Assembly: GCA_013360535.1 (NCBI GenBank)
Contig: JABWBL010000020.1
Location: 1-16,447, forward strand
Direction of reading: 5' to 3'
Origin: Planctomycetaceae bacterium
GTDB lineage: Bacteria > Planctomycetota > UBA1135 > GCA-002686595
DNA length: 16,447 bases
Both the position numbers and the translations under genes were made by a program. Positions 6,493 through 14,051 of this stretch are shown piece by piece (the stretch's first letter is position 1; each line of letters opens with the position of its first letter). Under the pieces are notes generated by a model. It did not search any database, was not told where the DNA came from, and worked only from the letters and a program-made list of their open reading frames with translations.

Positions 6493-8549
6493 GCGACAGC
6501 GACCCCGAGCGGATGTTCGAGATGCAGCCCCAGCGCCCTCCCGAAGATCGGCTCGAGCGCTGGGTGGAGCGTGACGTCGACGCGGTGTGCGCGCTCGATC
6601 CCGACGGCCGCATCGCGCTCGTCAACTCGGCCGCCGCGCGGCTGTTCGGTCGGCGTCGCGAGCAGCTCGTCGGTTGCCTGCTCGGGATTCCGCTCTCACG
6701 CGCCAACGGCGTCGAGCTGCAGCTGCCGCGCGACGGCGCCGAGCCTGCCACGGTCGAGCTCGTGCAGCTCGGCGAGGAAGGTGGCCGGCGCTGGATCAAG
6801 CTGCGCGACATCACGGCGCTCGCGCTCGTGCGCGACCAGCTCGATCAGGCCCGCATCCGCTACGAGCTCGTGGAATCGGCCGCGAACGACGGCCTGTGGC
6901 ACTGGGACCTCGCCAGCGATCGCGCGCACTTCTCGCCGCGCTGGCGCGAGATCCTCGGCCTCGCCGAGCGCGAGCTCGACGACTCCGTCGGCGAGTGGCT
7001 CGAGCGTGTGCACCCCGAGGATCGCGAGCGCGTGCAGGACGAGCTGCGCACGCACCTCGAAGGCCTGTCCGCGCGTTTCGAGAGCGAACACCGCCTGATG
7101 CACGAGAGCGGCGCGTGGCGCTGGGTGCTGTGCCGCGGGCTCGCCGAGCGCAACCACGAGCGCAAGGCGACGCACCTCGCCGGCTCGCTGAGCGACATCA
7201 CCAGCCGCAAGCTCGCCGAGGACCAGCTCGCGCACCGCGCGTTCTACGACTCGCTGACCGAGCTCCCCAACCGCGCGCTGTTCCTCGACCGCCTGCGCCA
7301 CGCCCTGCGCCGCGCCGCGCGCCGCAAGGACTACTCGTTCGCGGTGCTGTTCCTCGACATCGACCGCTTCAAGGTGATCAACGACAGCCTCGGGCACATG
7401 GCGGGCGACCGCCTGCTCGTGATGATCGCGCGGCGCCTCGAGCTCTCGCTGCGCCCCGGCGACAGCGTCGCGCGCCTGGGCGGAGACGAGTTCACCGTGC
7501 TGCTCGAGGGCATCCAGGACGCGGGCGACGCGATCAAGATCGCCGACCGCATCCACGCCGAGCTGCTCGCGCCGTTCAACATCTCCGGCCACGAGCTGTT
7601 CGTCAGTTCGTCGATCGGCATCGCGACTTCGAGCACCGGCTACCAGCGTCCCGAGGACGTGCTGCGCGACGCGGACACGGCGATGTACCGCGCCAAGGCC
7701 GCCGGCCGAGCGAGGCACGCGCTGTTCGACACCGCGATGCACGCGCACGCCGTGCAGCAGCTGCAGATCGAGCGCGACCTGCGCCGCGCGATCGAGCGCC
7801 ACGAGATGCACGTGCACTTCCAGCCGATCGTGTCGCTCGCCAGCGGCCGCATCACGAGCTTCGAGGCGCTCGTACGCTGGACGCACCCCGAACGTGGGGC
7901 GATCTCGCCGGGCGAGTTCATCCCGATCGCCGAGGAAACGGGTCTGATCGTGCCGCTGGGCCGCTGGGTGCTGCGGCAATCCTGCCTCGAGCTCGCCTCG
8001 TGGCAACGCAAGCTCTCCGACCCGTCGCCCTGCACGCTTTCGGTCAACCTGTCGAGCAAGCAGCTCAACCAGCCCGACCTCGCGCACCAGATCGCGCAGA
8101 TCCTGGTCGAGACCGGCATCCGCGGCGAGCAGATCCAGCTCGAGATCACCGAGAGCGCGATCCTCGAGCACCCCGACGCCGCCAAGTCGATCCTGCTCAA
8201 GCTCAAGGACCTCGGCCTGCGCCTTTCGATCGACGACTTCGGCACGGGTTACTCGTCGCTCGCCTACCTGCAGCGCTTCCCGATCGACTCGCTCAAGATC
8301 GACCGCTCCTTCATCCAGCATCTCGGGCGCGAGCGTGGCATCGAGAGCGACGACGCGCGCATCGCGCGCACGATCGTGATGATCGGCCGCAACCTCGGGA
8401 AGAGCGTCGTCGCCGAGGGTGTCGAGACCGAGGCCCAGCTCTCGCTGATGCGCGCCGTCGACTGCGATTACGCGCAGGGTTACTTCTTCAGCCGCGCCGT
8501 CGATGGCGACGCCGCTCGCGACCTGCTATCCGCCGGCCGACGCTGGTGA
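6489..8549 (+). CDS. PAS-PAS-GGDEF-EAL cyclic-di-GMP cyclase/phosphodiesterase
   Basis: 686 residues starting at GTG 6489, which overlaps the stop of the KaiB-like gene by four bases. An N-terminal PAS-like region (about residues 22-110) starts VCALDPDGRIALVNSAAARLF. A PAS_3-type domain (about 124-245) includes WHWDLASDRAHFSPRW. The GGDEF domain has the intact signature G331-F335 and an inhibitory c-di-GMP site R322-P-G-D325 five residues before it. The EAL domain has E459-A-L461, LSVNLSSKQL, EITES, IDDFGTGYSSL and VAEGVETEAQ, the metal and catalytic motifs. Both enzyme activities therefore look possible; which dominates cannot be told. No transmembrane segment is evident, so it should be cytoplasmic. 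The frame is open from 6246, but that upstream part is the shadow of the KaiB-like gene. Its 3' end overlaps the permease stop by 24 nt. Confidence 0.95.
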   Translation: MSDSDPERMFEMQPQRPPEDRLERWVERDVDAVCALDPDGRIALVNSAAARLFGRRREQLVGCLLGIPLSRANGVELQLPRDGAEPATVELVQLGEEGGRRWIKLRDITALALVRDQLDQARIRYELVESAANDGLWHWDLASDRAHFSPRWREILGLAERELDDSVGEWLERVHPEDRERVQDELRTHLEGLSARFESEHRLMHESGAWRWVLCRGLAERNHERKATHLAGSLSDITSRKLAEDQLAHRAFYDSLTELPNRALFLDRLRHALRRAARRKDYSFAVLFLDIDRFKVINDSLGHMAGDRLLVMIARRLELSLRPGDSVARLGGDEFTVLLEGIQDAGDAIKIADRIHAELLAPFNISGHELFVSSSIGIATSSTGYQRPEDVLRDADTAMYRAKAAGRARHALFDTAMHAHAVQQLQIERDLRRAIERHEMHVHFQPIVSLASGRITSFEALVRWTHPERGAISPGEFIPIAEETGLIVPLGRWVLRQSCLELASWQRKLSDPSPCTLSVNLSSKQLNQPDLAHQIAQILVETGIRGEQIQLEITESAILEHPDAAKSILLKLKDLGLRLSIDDFGTGYSSLAYLQRFPIDSLKIDRSFIQHLGRERGIESDDARIARTIVMIGRNLGKSVVAEGVETEAQLSLMRAVDCDYAQGYFFSRAVDGDAARDLLSAGRRW

Positions 8550-9911
8550 GCGCCGCGCCCAGAGCGCGTAAGCGATCGCGCCCGCAGCGAACAGGCCCGC
8601 GGCCTGCAGCGCGGGAACGGTCTGGGCGCTGAGCGCGATGCGCACGAGCACGGTGGCCGAACAGACGAGGAAGATCGCGGGCATCCACGGATAGCCCCAG
8701 GCGCGGTAGGGCCGGGGTGCGTCCGGAAGTCGCCGGCGCAGCACGAACAGCGTGAGGCCGCAGATCGTGAAGAAGACCCAGTCGCAGATCGAGCACACCT
8801 CGAGCAGCTCGCCGATGCTGCCCGCGACGAACACGTGCGCCACGGCGAAGCCCGCCTGCAGCAGGATCGCGCGCGCCGGAGTCTGCCAGCGTTCGTGGAT
8901 CGCTCCGATCCCGCGGAAGAACACGCCGTCCTGCGCCATCGCCACGTAGATGCGCGGCGCGAGCATCAGGAGCACCTGGGTGATCGCGAAGGTCGAGACC
9001 GTGACGAGCGCGGCGACGAGGGGCTCGCCCCAGCTCACCACGGCGCCGGCTGCGGCCGCGACCGGCGTCGCGCTCTCCGCCACGCCGCGCACGCCGAGGA
9101 TCGCCACCAGCGCCGTGTTCAGCGCGAGGTAGAGCACCACCACCGCGAGCGTGCCGAGCAGGGTGCCGAGCGGCAAGTTGCGTTCCGGATTGCGGATCTC
9201 GCTCGCCACCGACGCCACGTTCTGCCAGCCGCCAAACGTGAACACGATGCCGAACAGCGCCATGCCGACGCCGTCCCAGTTCCACGGCAAGTCGCCACCC
9301 TCCGTGGGCGCGACGCGCGGCTCGATCAGGCCCAGCCCGACCGCAGCGCCGAGCGCCACCACGCACAGGATCCCGGCGATCTTCGCGAGCATCGCGACGT
9401 TCTGGACGCTCGCACCCAGGCGGACGCCACGCGCGTTGACGAGCGCGAGCGCCACGATCACCCCGACCGCGATCGCCTTGGCCCCACCGCTCCCGAAGCC
9501 CTCGAAGCCGGCCGTCGAACGCAGCAGCGCCTCGAGGTGCTCCACGAACACACCCGCCACATAGGCGATCGCGCTCGAAACGATCGCGGTCAGCGACATC
9601 CAGCCGAACAGGAAGGCCGCGAAGCGCCCGGCGCCCGCCCGCACGAACACGTACTCGCCGCCGGTGCGCGGCATCATCCCGCCCAGCTCGGCGAAGACGA
9701 GCGCCCCGCTGATCGCCACCAGCCCGCCGAAGGCCCAGGCGCCCAGCACGCCTTCGAGCGAGCCCATCCCGGCGGCGATGCGGGCCGGCGCCTGGAAAAC
9801 TCCGGCACCGATCACCGAACCCATGACCAGCATGGTCACGTCCAAGAGGCCGAGGACCCTGGCGAGCCCGGGACGAACGGTCGAATCGTCTCCCTCGGGG
9901 TTGGGCACCAT
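8526..9911 (-). CDS. APC-superfamily amino-acid permease
   Basis: 461 residues, almost entirely hydrophobic, consistent with about 12 membrane helices of the amino acid-polyamine-organocation transporter family. Helix 1 carries the unwound substrate-binding motif GSVIGAGVFQAP, followed by ISGALVFAELGGMMPRTGGEY, which is characteristic of LAT/YfnA-like members. FTFGGWQNVASVASEIRNPERNLP is the typical helix 6-7 region. The C-terminal part includes RRRLPDAPRPYRAWGYPW, found in bacterial APC permeases. Substrate specificity is not readable. The start at 9911 gives a short cytoplasmic tail before helix 1; there is no good Shine-Dalgarno sequence. The 3' end overlaps the c-di-GMP gene by 24 nt, and it diverges from the dehydrogenase across 148 bp. 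Confidence 0.93.
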   Translation of the reverse strand: MVPNPEGDDSTVRPGLARVLGLLDVTMLVMGSVIGAGVFQAPARIAAGMGSLEGVLGAWAFGGLVAISGALVFAELGGMMPRTGGEYVFVRAGAGRFAAFLFGWMSLTAIVSSAIAYVAGVFVEHLEALLRSTAGFEGFGSGGAKAIAVGVIVALALVNARGVRLGASVQNVAMLAKIAGILCVVALGAAVGLGLIEPRVAPTEGGDLPWNWDGVGMALFGIVFTFGGWQNVASVASEIRNPERNLPLGTLLGTLAVVVLYLALNTALVAILGVRGVAESATPVAAAAGAVVSWGEPLVAALVTVSTFAITQVLLMLAPRIYVAMAQDGVFFRGIGAIHERWQTPARAILLQAGFAVAHVFVAGSIGELLEVCSICDWVFFTICGLTLFVLRRRLPDAPRPYRAWGYPWMPAIFLVCSATVLVRIALSAQTVPALQAAGLFAAGAIAYALWARRSPASAGG

Positions 9912-9957
9912 CGCGACGAGAGCCTACTGCAGGCCACGTCGCAGAGGCTGCCTCGCC

Positions 9958-9986
9958 TTGACTTCCAGAGTCCTTGCCTCGACGAT
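9958..9986 (+). promoter_or_regulatory. Weak candidate promoter of the dehydrogenase gene
   Basis: TTGACT (9958-9963) and GACGAT (9981-9986) are spaced by 17 bp in the 148-bp divergent region. The -10 box is poor (3 of 6). The leader would be about 65-70 nt long and contain a G/C-rich stem-loop near 10007-10026. Confidence 0.25.
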
Positions 9987-10059
9987 CTGGTATCTCCCCC
10001 CCACGAGCTCCCCGCCTTCGGCCGGGGGCGCCCTACCTTCGCACCTCGGGACACTCTCC

Positions 10060-11886
10060 ATGCGCATGATCTCCGCCGGCGCGCTCCTCGCAGCCGCCCT
10101 CCTCACCACCCCTGCCTGGGGTCAGACCCTGCAGGCGACGCTGGTGCAGACCGGCTTCTCCCAGCCCGTGTTCCTCTGCTCGCCTCCGGGGGACACGACC
10201 CGCATGTTCGTGGTCGAGCAGAGCGGCCGCATCCGCATCATCAAGAACGGCGCGATCAACGCGACGCCGTTCCTGCACCTCGGTTCGGCCGCCCAAGGGG
10301 GCCTCGGCAAGATCTCGACCGGTAGCGAGCGCGGCCTGCTCGGCATGGCGTTCCACCCCAATTACGCGCAAAACGGCTACTTTTTCGTCAATTACACGGC
10401 GAGCGGCACGGGTGCCACGGTCGTCGCGCGGTATCAGGTCTCCACGGCCAATCCCGACATCGCCGGCACCACCGAGCTCCCGCTGCTGACGATCACGCAG
10501 CCCTTCTCCAACCACAACGCCGGCGGCCTCGCCTTCGGCGCCGACGGCAAGCTCTACATCTGCACCGGTGACGGCGGCAGCGGCAACGACCCCAACAACG
10601 CGGCCCAGAACACGGGGTCGCTGCTGGGCAAGATCCTGCGCCTCGACGTCGACATCCCGGCGCCCTACATCCCGCAGGACAACCCCTACGTCGGCGCCGG
10701 CAACCCGCTCGACGAGATCTGGGCCATCGGCCTGCGCAACCCCTTCCGCTTCAGCTTCGACCGCCTGACCGGGGACATGTTCATCGGCGACGTCGGGCAG
10801 AACGCGGTCGAGGAGATCGACTTCATGCCGGCCGGCGTCAGCGGCCTGAACTACGGCTGGCGCTGCATGGAAGGCACGAGCTGCACCGGCCTGACCGGCT
10901 GCACCTGCAACTCGGTCGCGCTCACCGCCCCGATCCGGGACTACACCCAGGCTTCGGGCGGCCACTGCTCGGCCATCGGCGGTTACGTCTACCGCGGCAC
11001 GAACGTCTGCGGCCTGCAGGGCACCTACTTCTACGCCGACTACTGCTCGAGCGCGATCTGGTCGCTCAAGTACACCAACGGCACGGTGAGCAACTTCACC
11101 GTCCGCACCACCGAGCTGGAGCCCGTCGGCACCCCGACGATCTCCTCGATCTCCTCCTTCGGCGAGGACGCCAACGGCGAGATCTACATCCTCGATTACT
11201 CCGACGGCGAGGTGTACCGCATCGACCCGGCCGGCGGCTCCCAGGACTGCAACCAGAACGGCATCGCCGACGGCTGCGACCTGCAGAACGGCACCTCGCT
11301 CGACTGCAACGCCAACGGCATCCCCGACGAGTGCGACGTCGCCACGGGCACGCCCGACTGCAACCAGAACGGCATCCCCGACTCCTGCGACATCGCCGCG
11401 GGCGCGCTCGACGTCAACCAGAACGGCATTCCCGACTCCTGCGAGTGCCAGGGCGGCACCCCGCCGTTCACCTACTGCACGCCGAAGATGAACAGCCAGT
11501 TCTGCCTGCCGACGATCGCGTCGACCGGCAACCCGAGCCTGAGCCCGAACACGAGCTTCTCGATCTCGGCGACGAACATCATCAACAACCGCCAGGGCCT
11601 GCTGTTCTACGGCTACGCGGCCAACGCGCAGCCCTTCCAGGGCGGCACGATGTGCGTGCAGAACCCCGTCCGCCGCACTCCCGCCAGCAACAGCGGCGGC
11701 AGCCCGACGGGCACCAACTGCTCCGGCGTCCTGAACTACAACTTCAAGGCCCTGATCGACTCCGGCACCGACCCGCTGCTCCAGACCCTCGGCCAGCAGG
11801 TCAACGCCCAGTACTGGAGCCGCGACCCCGCGGACCCCTTCACGATCAGCCTGACCAACGCGGTCCAGTTCCAGATCTGCCAGTAG
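10060..11886 (+). CDS. Secreted PQQ-type glucose/sorbosone dehydrogenase with Asp/Cys/Asn repeats
   Basis: 608 residues. A signal peptide (MRMISAGALLAAALLTTPAWG, cleavage near residue 21) directs export. Residues about 25-390 form the six-bladed propeller of the soluble aldose/sorbosone dehydrogenase family. They include RMFVVEQSGRIRIIKNG, ERGLLGMAFHPNYAQNGYFF, NHNAGGLAFGADGKLYICTGDGG (H152 is the likely catalytic base), LRNPFRFSFDR and GDVGQNAVEEID. The family oxidises sugars or related alcohols with pyrroloquinoline quinone. An extra cysteine cluster (residues near CTGLTGCTC) lies inside the propeller. Four repeats (396-464) and a cysteine-containing C-terminal domain (472-608) follow. The domain is shared with the protein encoded at 12450-13793. 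The frame is open from 9664, but the signal peptide fixes the start at 10060 or the Met at 10066. It ends in a strong terminator. Confidence 0.92.
   Translation: MRMISAGALLAAALLTTPAWGQTLQATLVQTGFSQPVFLCSPPGDTTRMFVVEQSGRIRIIKNGAINATPFLHLGSAAQGGLGKISTGSERGLLGMAFHPNYAQNGYFFVNYTASGTGATVVARYQVSTANPDIAGTTELPLLTITQPFSNHNAGGLAFGADGKLYICTGDGGSGNDPNNAAQNTGSLLGKILRLDVDIPAPYIPQDNPYVGAGNPLDEIWAIGLRNPFRFSFDRLTGDMFIGDVGQNAVEEIDFMPAGVSGLNYGWRCMEGTSCTGLTGCTCNSVALTAPIRDYTQASGGHCSAIGGYVYRGTNVCGLQGTYFYADYCSSAIWSLKYTNGTVSNFTVRTTELEPVGTPTISSISSFGEDANGEIYILDYSDGEVYRIDPAGGSQDCNQNGIADGCDLQNGTSLDCNANGIPDECDVATGTPDCNQNGIPDSCDIAAGALDVNQNGIPDSCECQGGTPPFTYCTPKMNSQFCLPTIASTGNPSLSPNTSFSISATNIINNRQGLLFYGYAANAQPFQGGTMCVQNPVRRTPASNSGGSPTGTNCSGVLNYNFKALIDSGTDPLLQTLGQQVNAQYWSRDPADPFTISLTNAVQFQICQ
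11245..11448 (+). repeat. Four in-frame Asp/Asn/Cys repeats (D-C-N-x-N-G-I-x-D-x-C-D)
   Basis: Copies begin at 11245, 11302, 11356 and 11410, with periods of 57, 54 and 54 nt. At protein level they read DCNQNGIADGCD, DCNANGIPDECD, DCNQNGIPDSCD and DVNQNGIPDSCE, joined by short linkers. The D-x-N-x-N-G-I-x-D pattern resembles the calcium loops of dockerin and thrombospondin type 3 repeats, with added cysteines. The last copy has Val for the first Cys and Glu for the last Asp. A role in calcium-dependent folding or as a spacer is inferred. Confidence 0.85.
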
Positions 11887-11923
11887 CTCGGGTTCGTCCC
11901 CCGCTTCTCGCGGTCGGACACAG

Positions 11924-11957
11924 CGGCCGGTCCCCAGCGCGGGGGCCGGCCGTTTTG
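11924..11957 (+). terminator. Intrinsic terminator of the dehydrogenase gene
   Basis: A 12-bp stem (arms 11924-11935 and 11941-11952, one T-G wobble) with a 5-nt loop is followed at once by TTTT. It lies 37 nt after the stop codon. This is a textbook rho-independent terminator on the plus strand. Confidence 0.9.
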
Positions 11958-12350
11958 CTTGGCGTTGGGAGCGGCGGGAGCGAACACGCTGGCTCCAGAG
12001 GCCTGTGAACTCAGGAAGGCGCGCGCGCCCTGAGTCTCGCGGCGATCTGGGAGTCGCTGCGCGAGCCGAGCCGCACGGATCGGCCTTGCCGGGCTCTGTT
12101 CGGTGTGGCTCAGCTGGAACGGCCCTCAGCGGCCCCTGGGCTGCTCGGCGCGGCCGCGTGCTCTCCCTCGCGCGCCACATCCCTTCCGCGCCCGTCTCCT
12201 CCGCGTTCGCCGGCTTCCCATCCGCTCTGCCCCTGCCCCTTGCCCGGCCCCTCCCCAGCGCCGCAGCGCGCCCCACTGGCGTCCGCGCCCCCAACTCCCG
12301 TCCCGTCTCCTTCTCCTCCCGTGCCCGCTCCTCCGCTTCTGCCGCGGGAC
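11958..12350. other. Gene-free, pyrimidine-rich spacer between convergent terminators
   Basis: No credible gene was found on either strand; the open frames here have no family character or start signals. From about 12120 to 12350 the plus strand is strongly C/T-rich, with runs such as CCCCTGCCCCTTGCCC. No repeat unit, tRNA or mobile-element end was recognised. Confidence 0.6.
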
Positions 12351-12388
12351 AAAAAAAGGACCGGCCACCACGCGGGCGGCCGGTCCTT
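12351..12388 (-). terminator. Intrinsic terminator of the secreted-protein gene
   Basis: On the minus strand a perfect 9-bp stem (12358-12366 with 12378-12386, extended by two A-T pairs) is followed by seven T residues (12351-12357). It serves the gene ending at 12450. A second stem-loop without a T-run (12412-12436) lies between it and the stop codon. The GGCCGGTCC arm is shared with the terminator at 11924. Confidence 0.92.
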
Positions 12389-12449
12389 GGAGGCGGTGAA
12401 CCGCGAACCTCACCGCAGGCCCAGCGGGCCCGCGGTGCGGCTCAGGAGA

Positions 12450-13793
12450 TCACGGGCAGAGAACGATCTCGAGACCGTTCGAGAGGTGCGTCGTCTTGAC
12501 GGCCGGCGGGTCGCGGAACCACGCCTGCAGATCGAACACCGAGCCGGCGGCAACCGGGAAGCTCGTCTGAGAGGCGAGTTCCGCGTTGATGTCGATCGAC
12601 ATCGTGCCGTCGCAAGCGCCGCTGGTGCCGTTCGTCGCCTGCACCGAGGTGCGCAGCGTCGGGGACTTCACGCAGAGGAAGCTCGACGAGGTCGGGGCCC
12701 ACGGCGTGGCCGCCTGGCCGATGCCGAAGAAGATCAGGCCCGTCTTCTGGCCTTCGACGCCCGTCGCCGCGACGACCGCCGGAGCGGCGTTGCTGGCGCT
12801 GGGGATGCCGCTCTGGAGCGTCATCGTGGCGTTGCAGCCGTTCGTCGTGGTGCCGGCCGTGCAGTAGTTGACCGACTGAGCGACGCAGCCGCCGCACGAG
12901 CCGTTCGAACCCAGACGGAGGTAGTAGCTCGAGAACGGACCGGTCGGGTGACCGCCAAACCAATAGCAGCCGGTGTCGAGACCGGTGCAGTTGGGGTTGT
13001 TCTGGCCACCACCGGCGGCGTCGCCGTCCATGTTGACCCACCAGCTGTCGATCGTGTCGAGACCCGAGCCGCAGGGGTTGCCGTACAGCGGGTCGGTCGA
13101 GCACGGGATGTTGTAGGTGCACGAGCCGGGCGTCGTCGCGATCGGCTCGCCGCTCAGCAGCGAACCACCCGAGCCGCTCACCATGCGCCACGACCAGTTG
13201 AACACGTCGAGGTTGGTGATGTTGTCGAAGATGCCATCACCGTCCGAGGGCATGCAGAAGCCGGTGTTGCCGAGGTCGAAGCCGACCACCCAGCAGCCCG
13301 AACCGGGCATCGTCGCCACGGGGAGCTGGAACACGGTGCCCTGCGTCGACAGCGGCGGCGGAACCGGGCTGATGCCGGCGCACTGGCCGAGGTTGTTGTA
13401 GAAGCCGACCTGCATGTCGACCGAGCCGGTGGCCAGCGTCGTGCAGTAGGCGACCTCGAAGAAGGTCACGTTGTTGTCCGTCGACGAACCGAGCGGGTTG
13501 TTGCCGCCGATGCCGCCGGGGATACGACCTTCGTCGATGTGGTCTTCGCACGGGTTACCACCGAAGTAGTAGCCAGCGACGGAGTAGGTGCAGGTGTTGT
13601 CGTACACGATCTGGGTGTACGCACGCATCTGCGCTTCGCGCGCGGCGCTAAGCGGCTGGCCGGTGCGCAGGTTGATCACCGGACCGCGTTGGATCGGGCT
13701 GGTGACGGGGTACAGCGGCGCCGCCTGCTGCTGCGCGAAGCTTGCGCCACAGAGCAGCATGGCGCCAGCCGCGATCAGAGTCGAACGAACCAT
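12450..13793 (-). CDS. Secreted cysteine-rich protein with planctomycete-type C-terminal domain
   Basis: 447 residues of unknown function. The signal peptide MVRSTLIAAGAMLLCGASFA (cleavage before QQQ) is clear. The mature protein is rich in Gly, Ser, Thr, Asn and Cys and poor in charge, as expected of an extracellular beta-rich protein. The region from about 70 to 300 has many paired cysteines (for example CVAQS, NPCGSG, GSCGGC) and no enzyme motif that I recognise. Residues 310-447 (from YCTAGTTTNGC to the end) align by eye with the C-terminus of the dehydrogenase at 10060-11886, sharing the YC start, GL-F-G, C-V-x-x-P-x-x-R, AQ/QAW-RDP, S/TN and final IxxC. AGGAGA lies 6 nt before the ATG, one of the best ribosome binding sites in the window. 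The function may be cell surface or secretion; the domain may be a sorting signal, but this is inferred. Confidence 0.85.
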   Translation of the reverse strand: MVRSTLIAAGAMLLCGASFAQQQAAPLYPVTSPIQRGPVINLRTGQPLSAAREAQMRAYTQIVYDNTCTYSVAGYYFGGNPCEDHIDEGRIPGGIGGNNPLGSSTDNNVTFFEVAYCTTLATGSVDMQVGFYNNLGQCAGISPVPPPLSTQGTVFQLPVATMPGSGCWVVGFDLGNTGFCMPSDGDGIFDNITNLDVFNWSWRMVSGSGGSLLSGEPIATTPGSCTYNIPCSTDPLYGNPCGSGLDTIDSWWVNMDGDAAGGGQNNPNCTGLDTGCYWFGGHPTGPFSSYYLRLGSNGSCGGCVAQSVNYCTAGTTTNGCNATMTLQSGIPSASNAAPAVVAATGVEGQKTGLIFFGIGQAATPWAPTSSSFLCVKSPTLRTSVQATNGTSGACDGTMSIDINAELASQTSFPVAAGSVFDLQAWFRDPPAVKTTHLSNGLEIVLCP

Positions 13794-13799
13794 GAAATG

Positions 13800-13805
13800 T
13801 CTCCT
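13800..13805 (-). promoter_or_regulatory. Shine-Dalgarno sequence of the secreted-protein gene
   Basis: AGGAGA on the minus strand with 6 nt to ATG 13793. It confirms this start and suggests efficient translation. Confidence 0.75.
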
Positions 13806-13842
13806 GAGAAGTGAAAAGGGAGGGAGAGAACCTCTTGATCCA

Positions 13843-13872
13843 AGGGTAACGCCCCCGTGAAGGAAGCGTCAA
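13843..13872 (-). promoter_or_regulatory. Candidate promoter of the secreted-protein gene
   Basis: On the minus strand TTGACG (13872-13867) is followed after 18 bp by TACCCT (13848-13843), giving a leader of about 40-45 nt. The -35 box is 5 of 6 and the -10 box 3 of 6 to consensus. Confidence 0.35.
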
Positions 13873-13983
13873 ACCGGATTCCTAGCAAAGGTAAGAGGTT
13901 TCCTTGGGTTGGCAAGTTCCCTCCGTTTTGGATCCGGTGTTCCGCGAGGGCGGGCGACGTTTCACCGCAGGGCTCCGGAGCGT

Positions 13984-14029
13984 CCGAAAGCAAGACGCCC
14001 CGCCCCTCCGCGAGGAGGGACAGGGCGCC
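13984..14029 (-). terminator. Intrinsic terminator of the SPFH gene
   Basis: On the minus strand a 16-bp stem (13994-14009 with 14014-14029, three G-T wobbles) closes on a 4-nt loop and is followed by TTGCTTTC. It starts 22 nt after the stop codon at 14052. The T-run is interrupted but the stem is very stable. Confidence 0.75.
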
Positions 14030-14051
14030 ACAAACCAAGAAGAACAGGGCT

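Noticed and set aside
9664..10059. N-terminal extension of the dehydrogenase by 132 codons
   Set aside because: It would bury the signal peptide and overlap the permease gene start.
12105..13814. 569-codon open frame on the plus strand opposite the secreted protein
   Set aside because: The minus-strand gene has a signal peptide, a ribosome binding site, a terminator and a domain shared with a neighbour. The plus frame has none of these.
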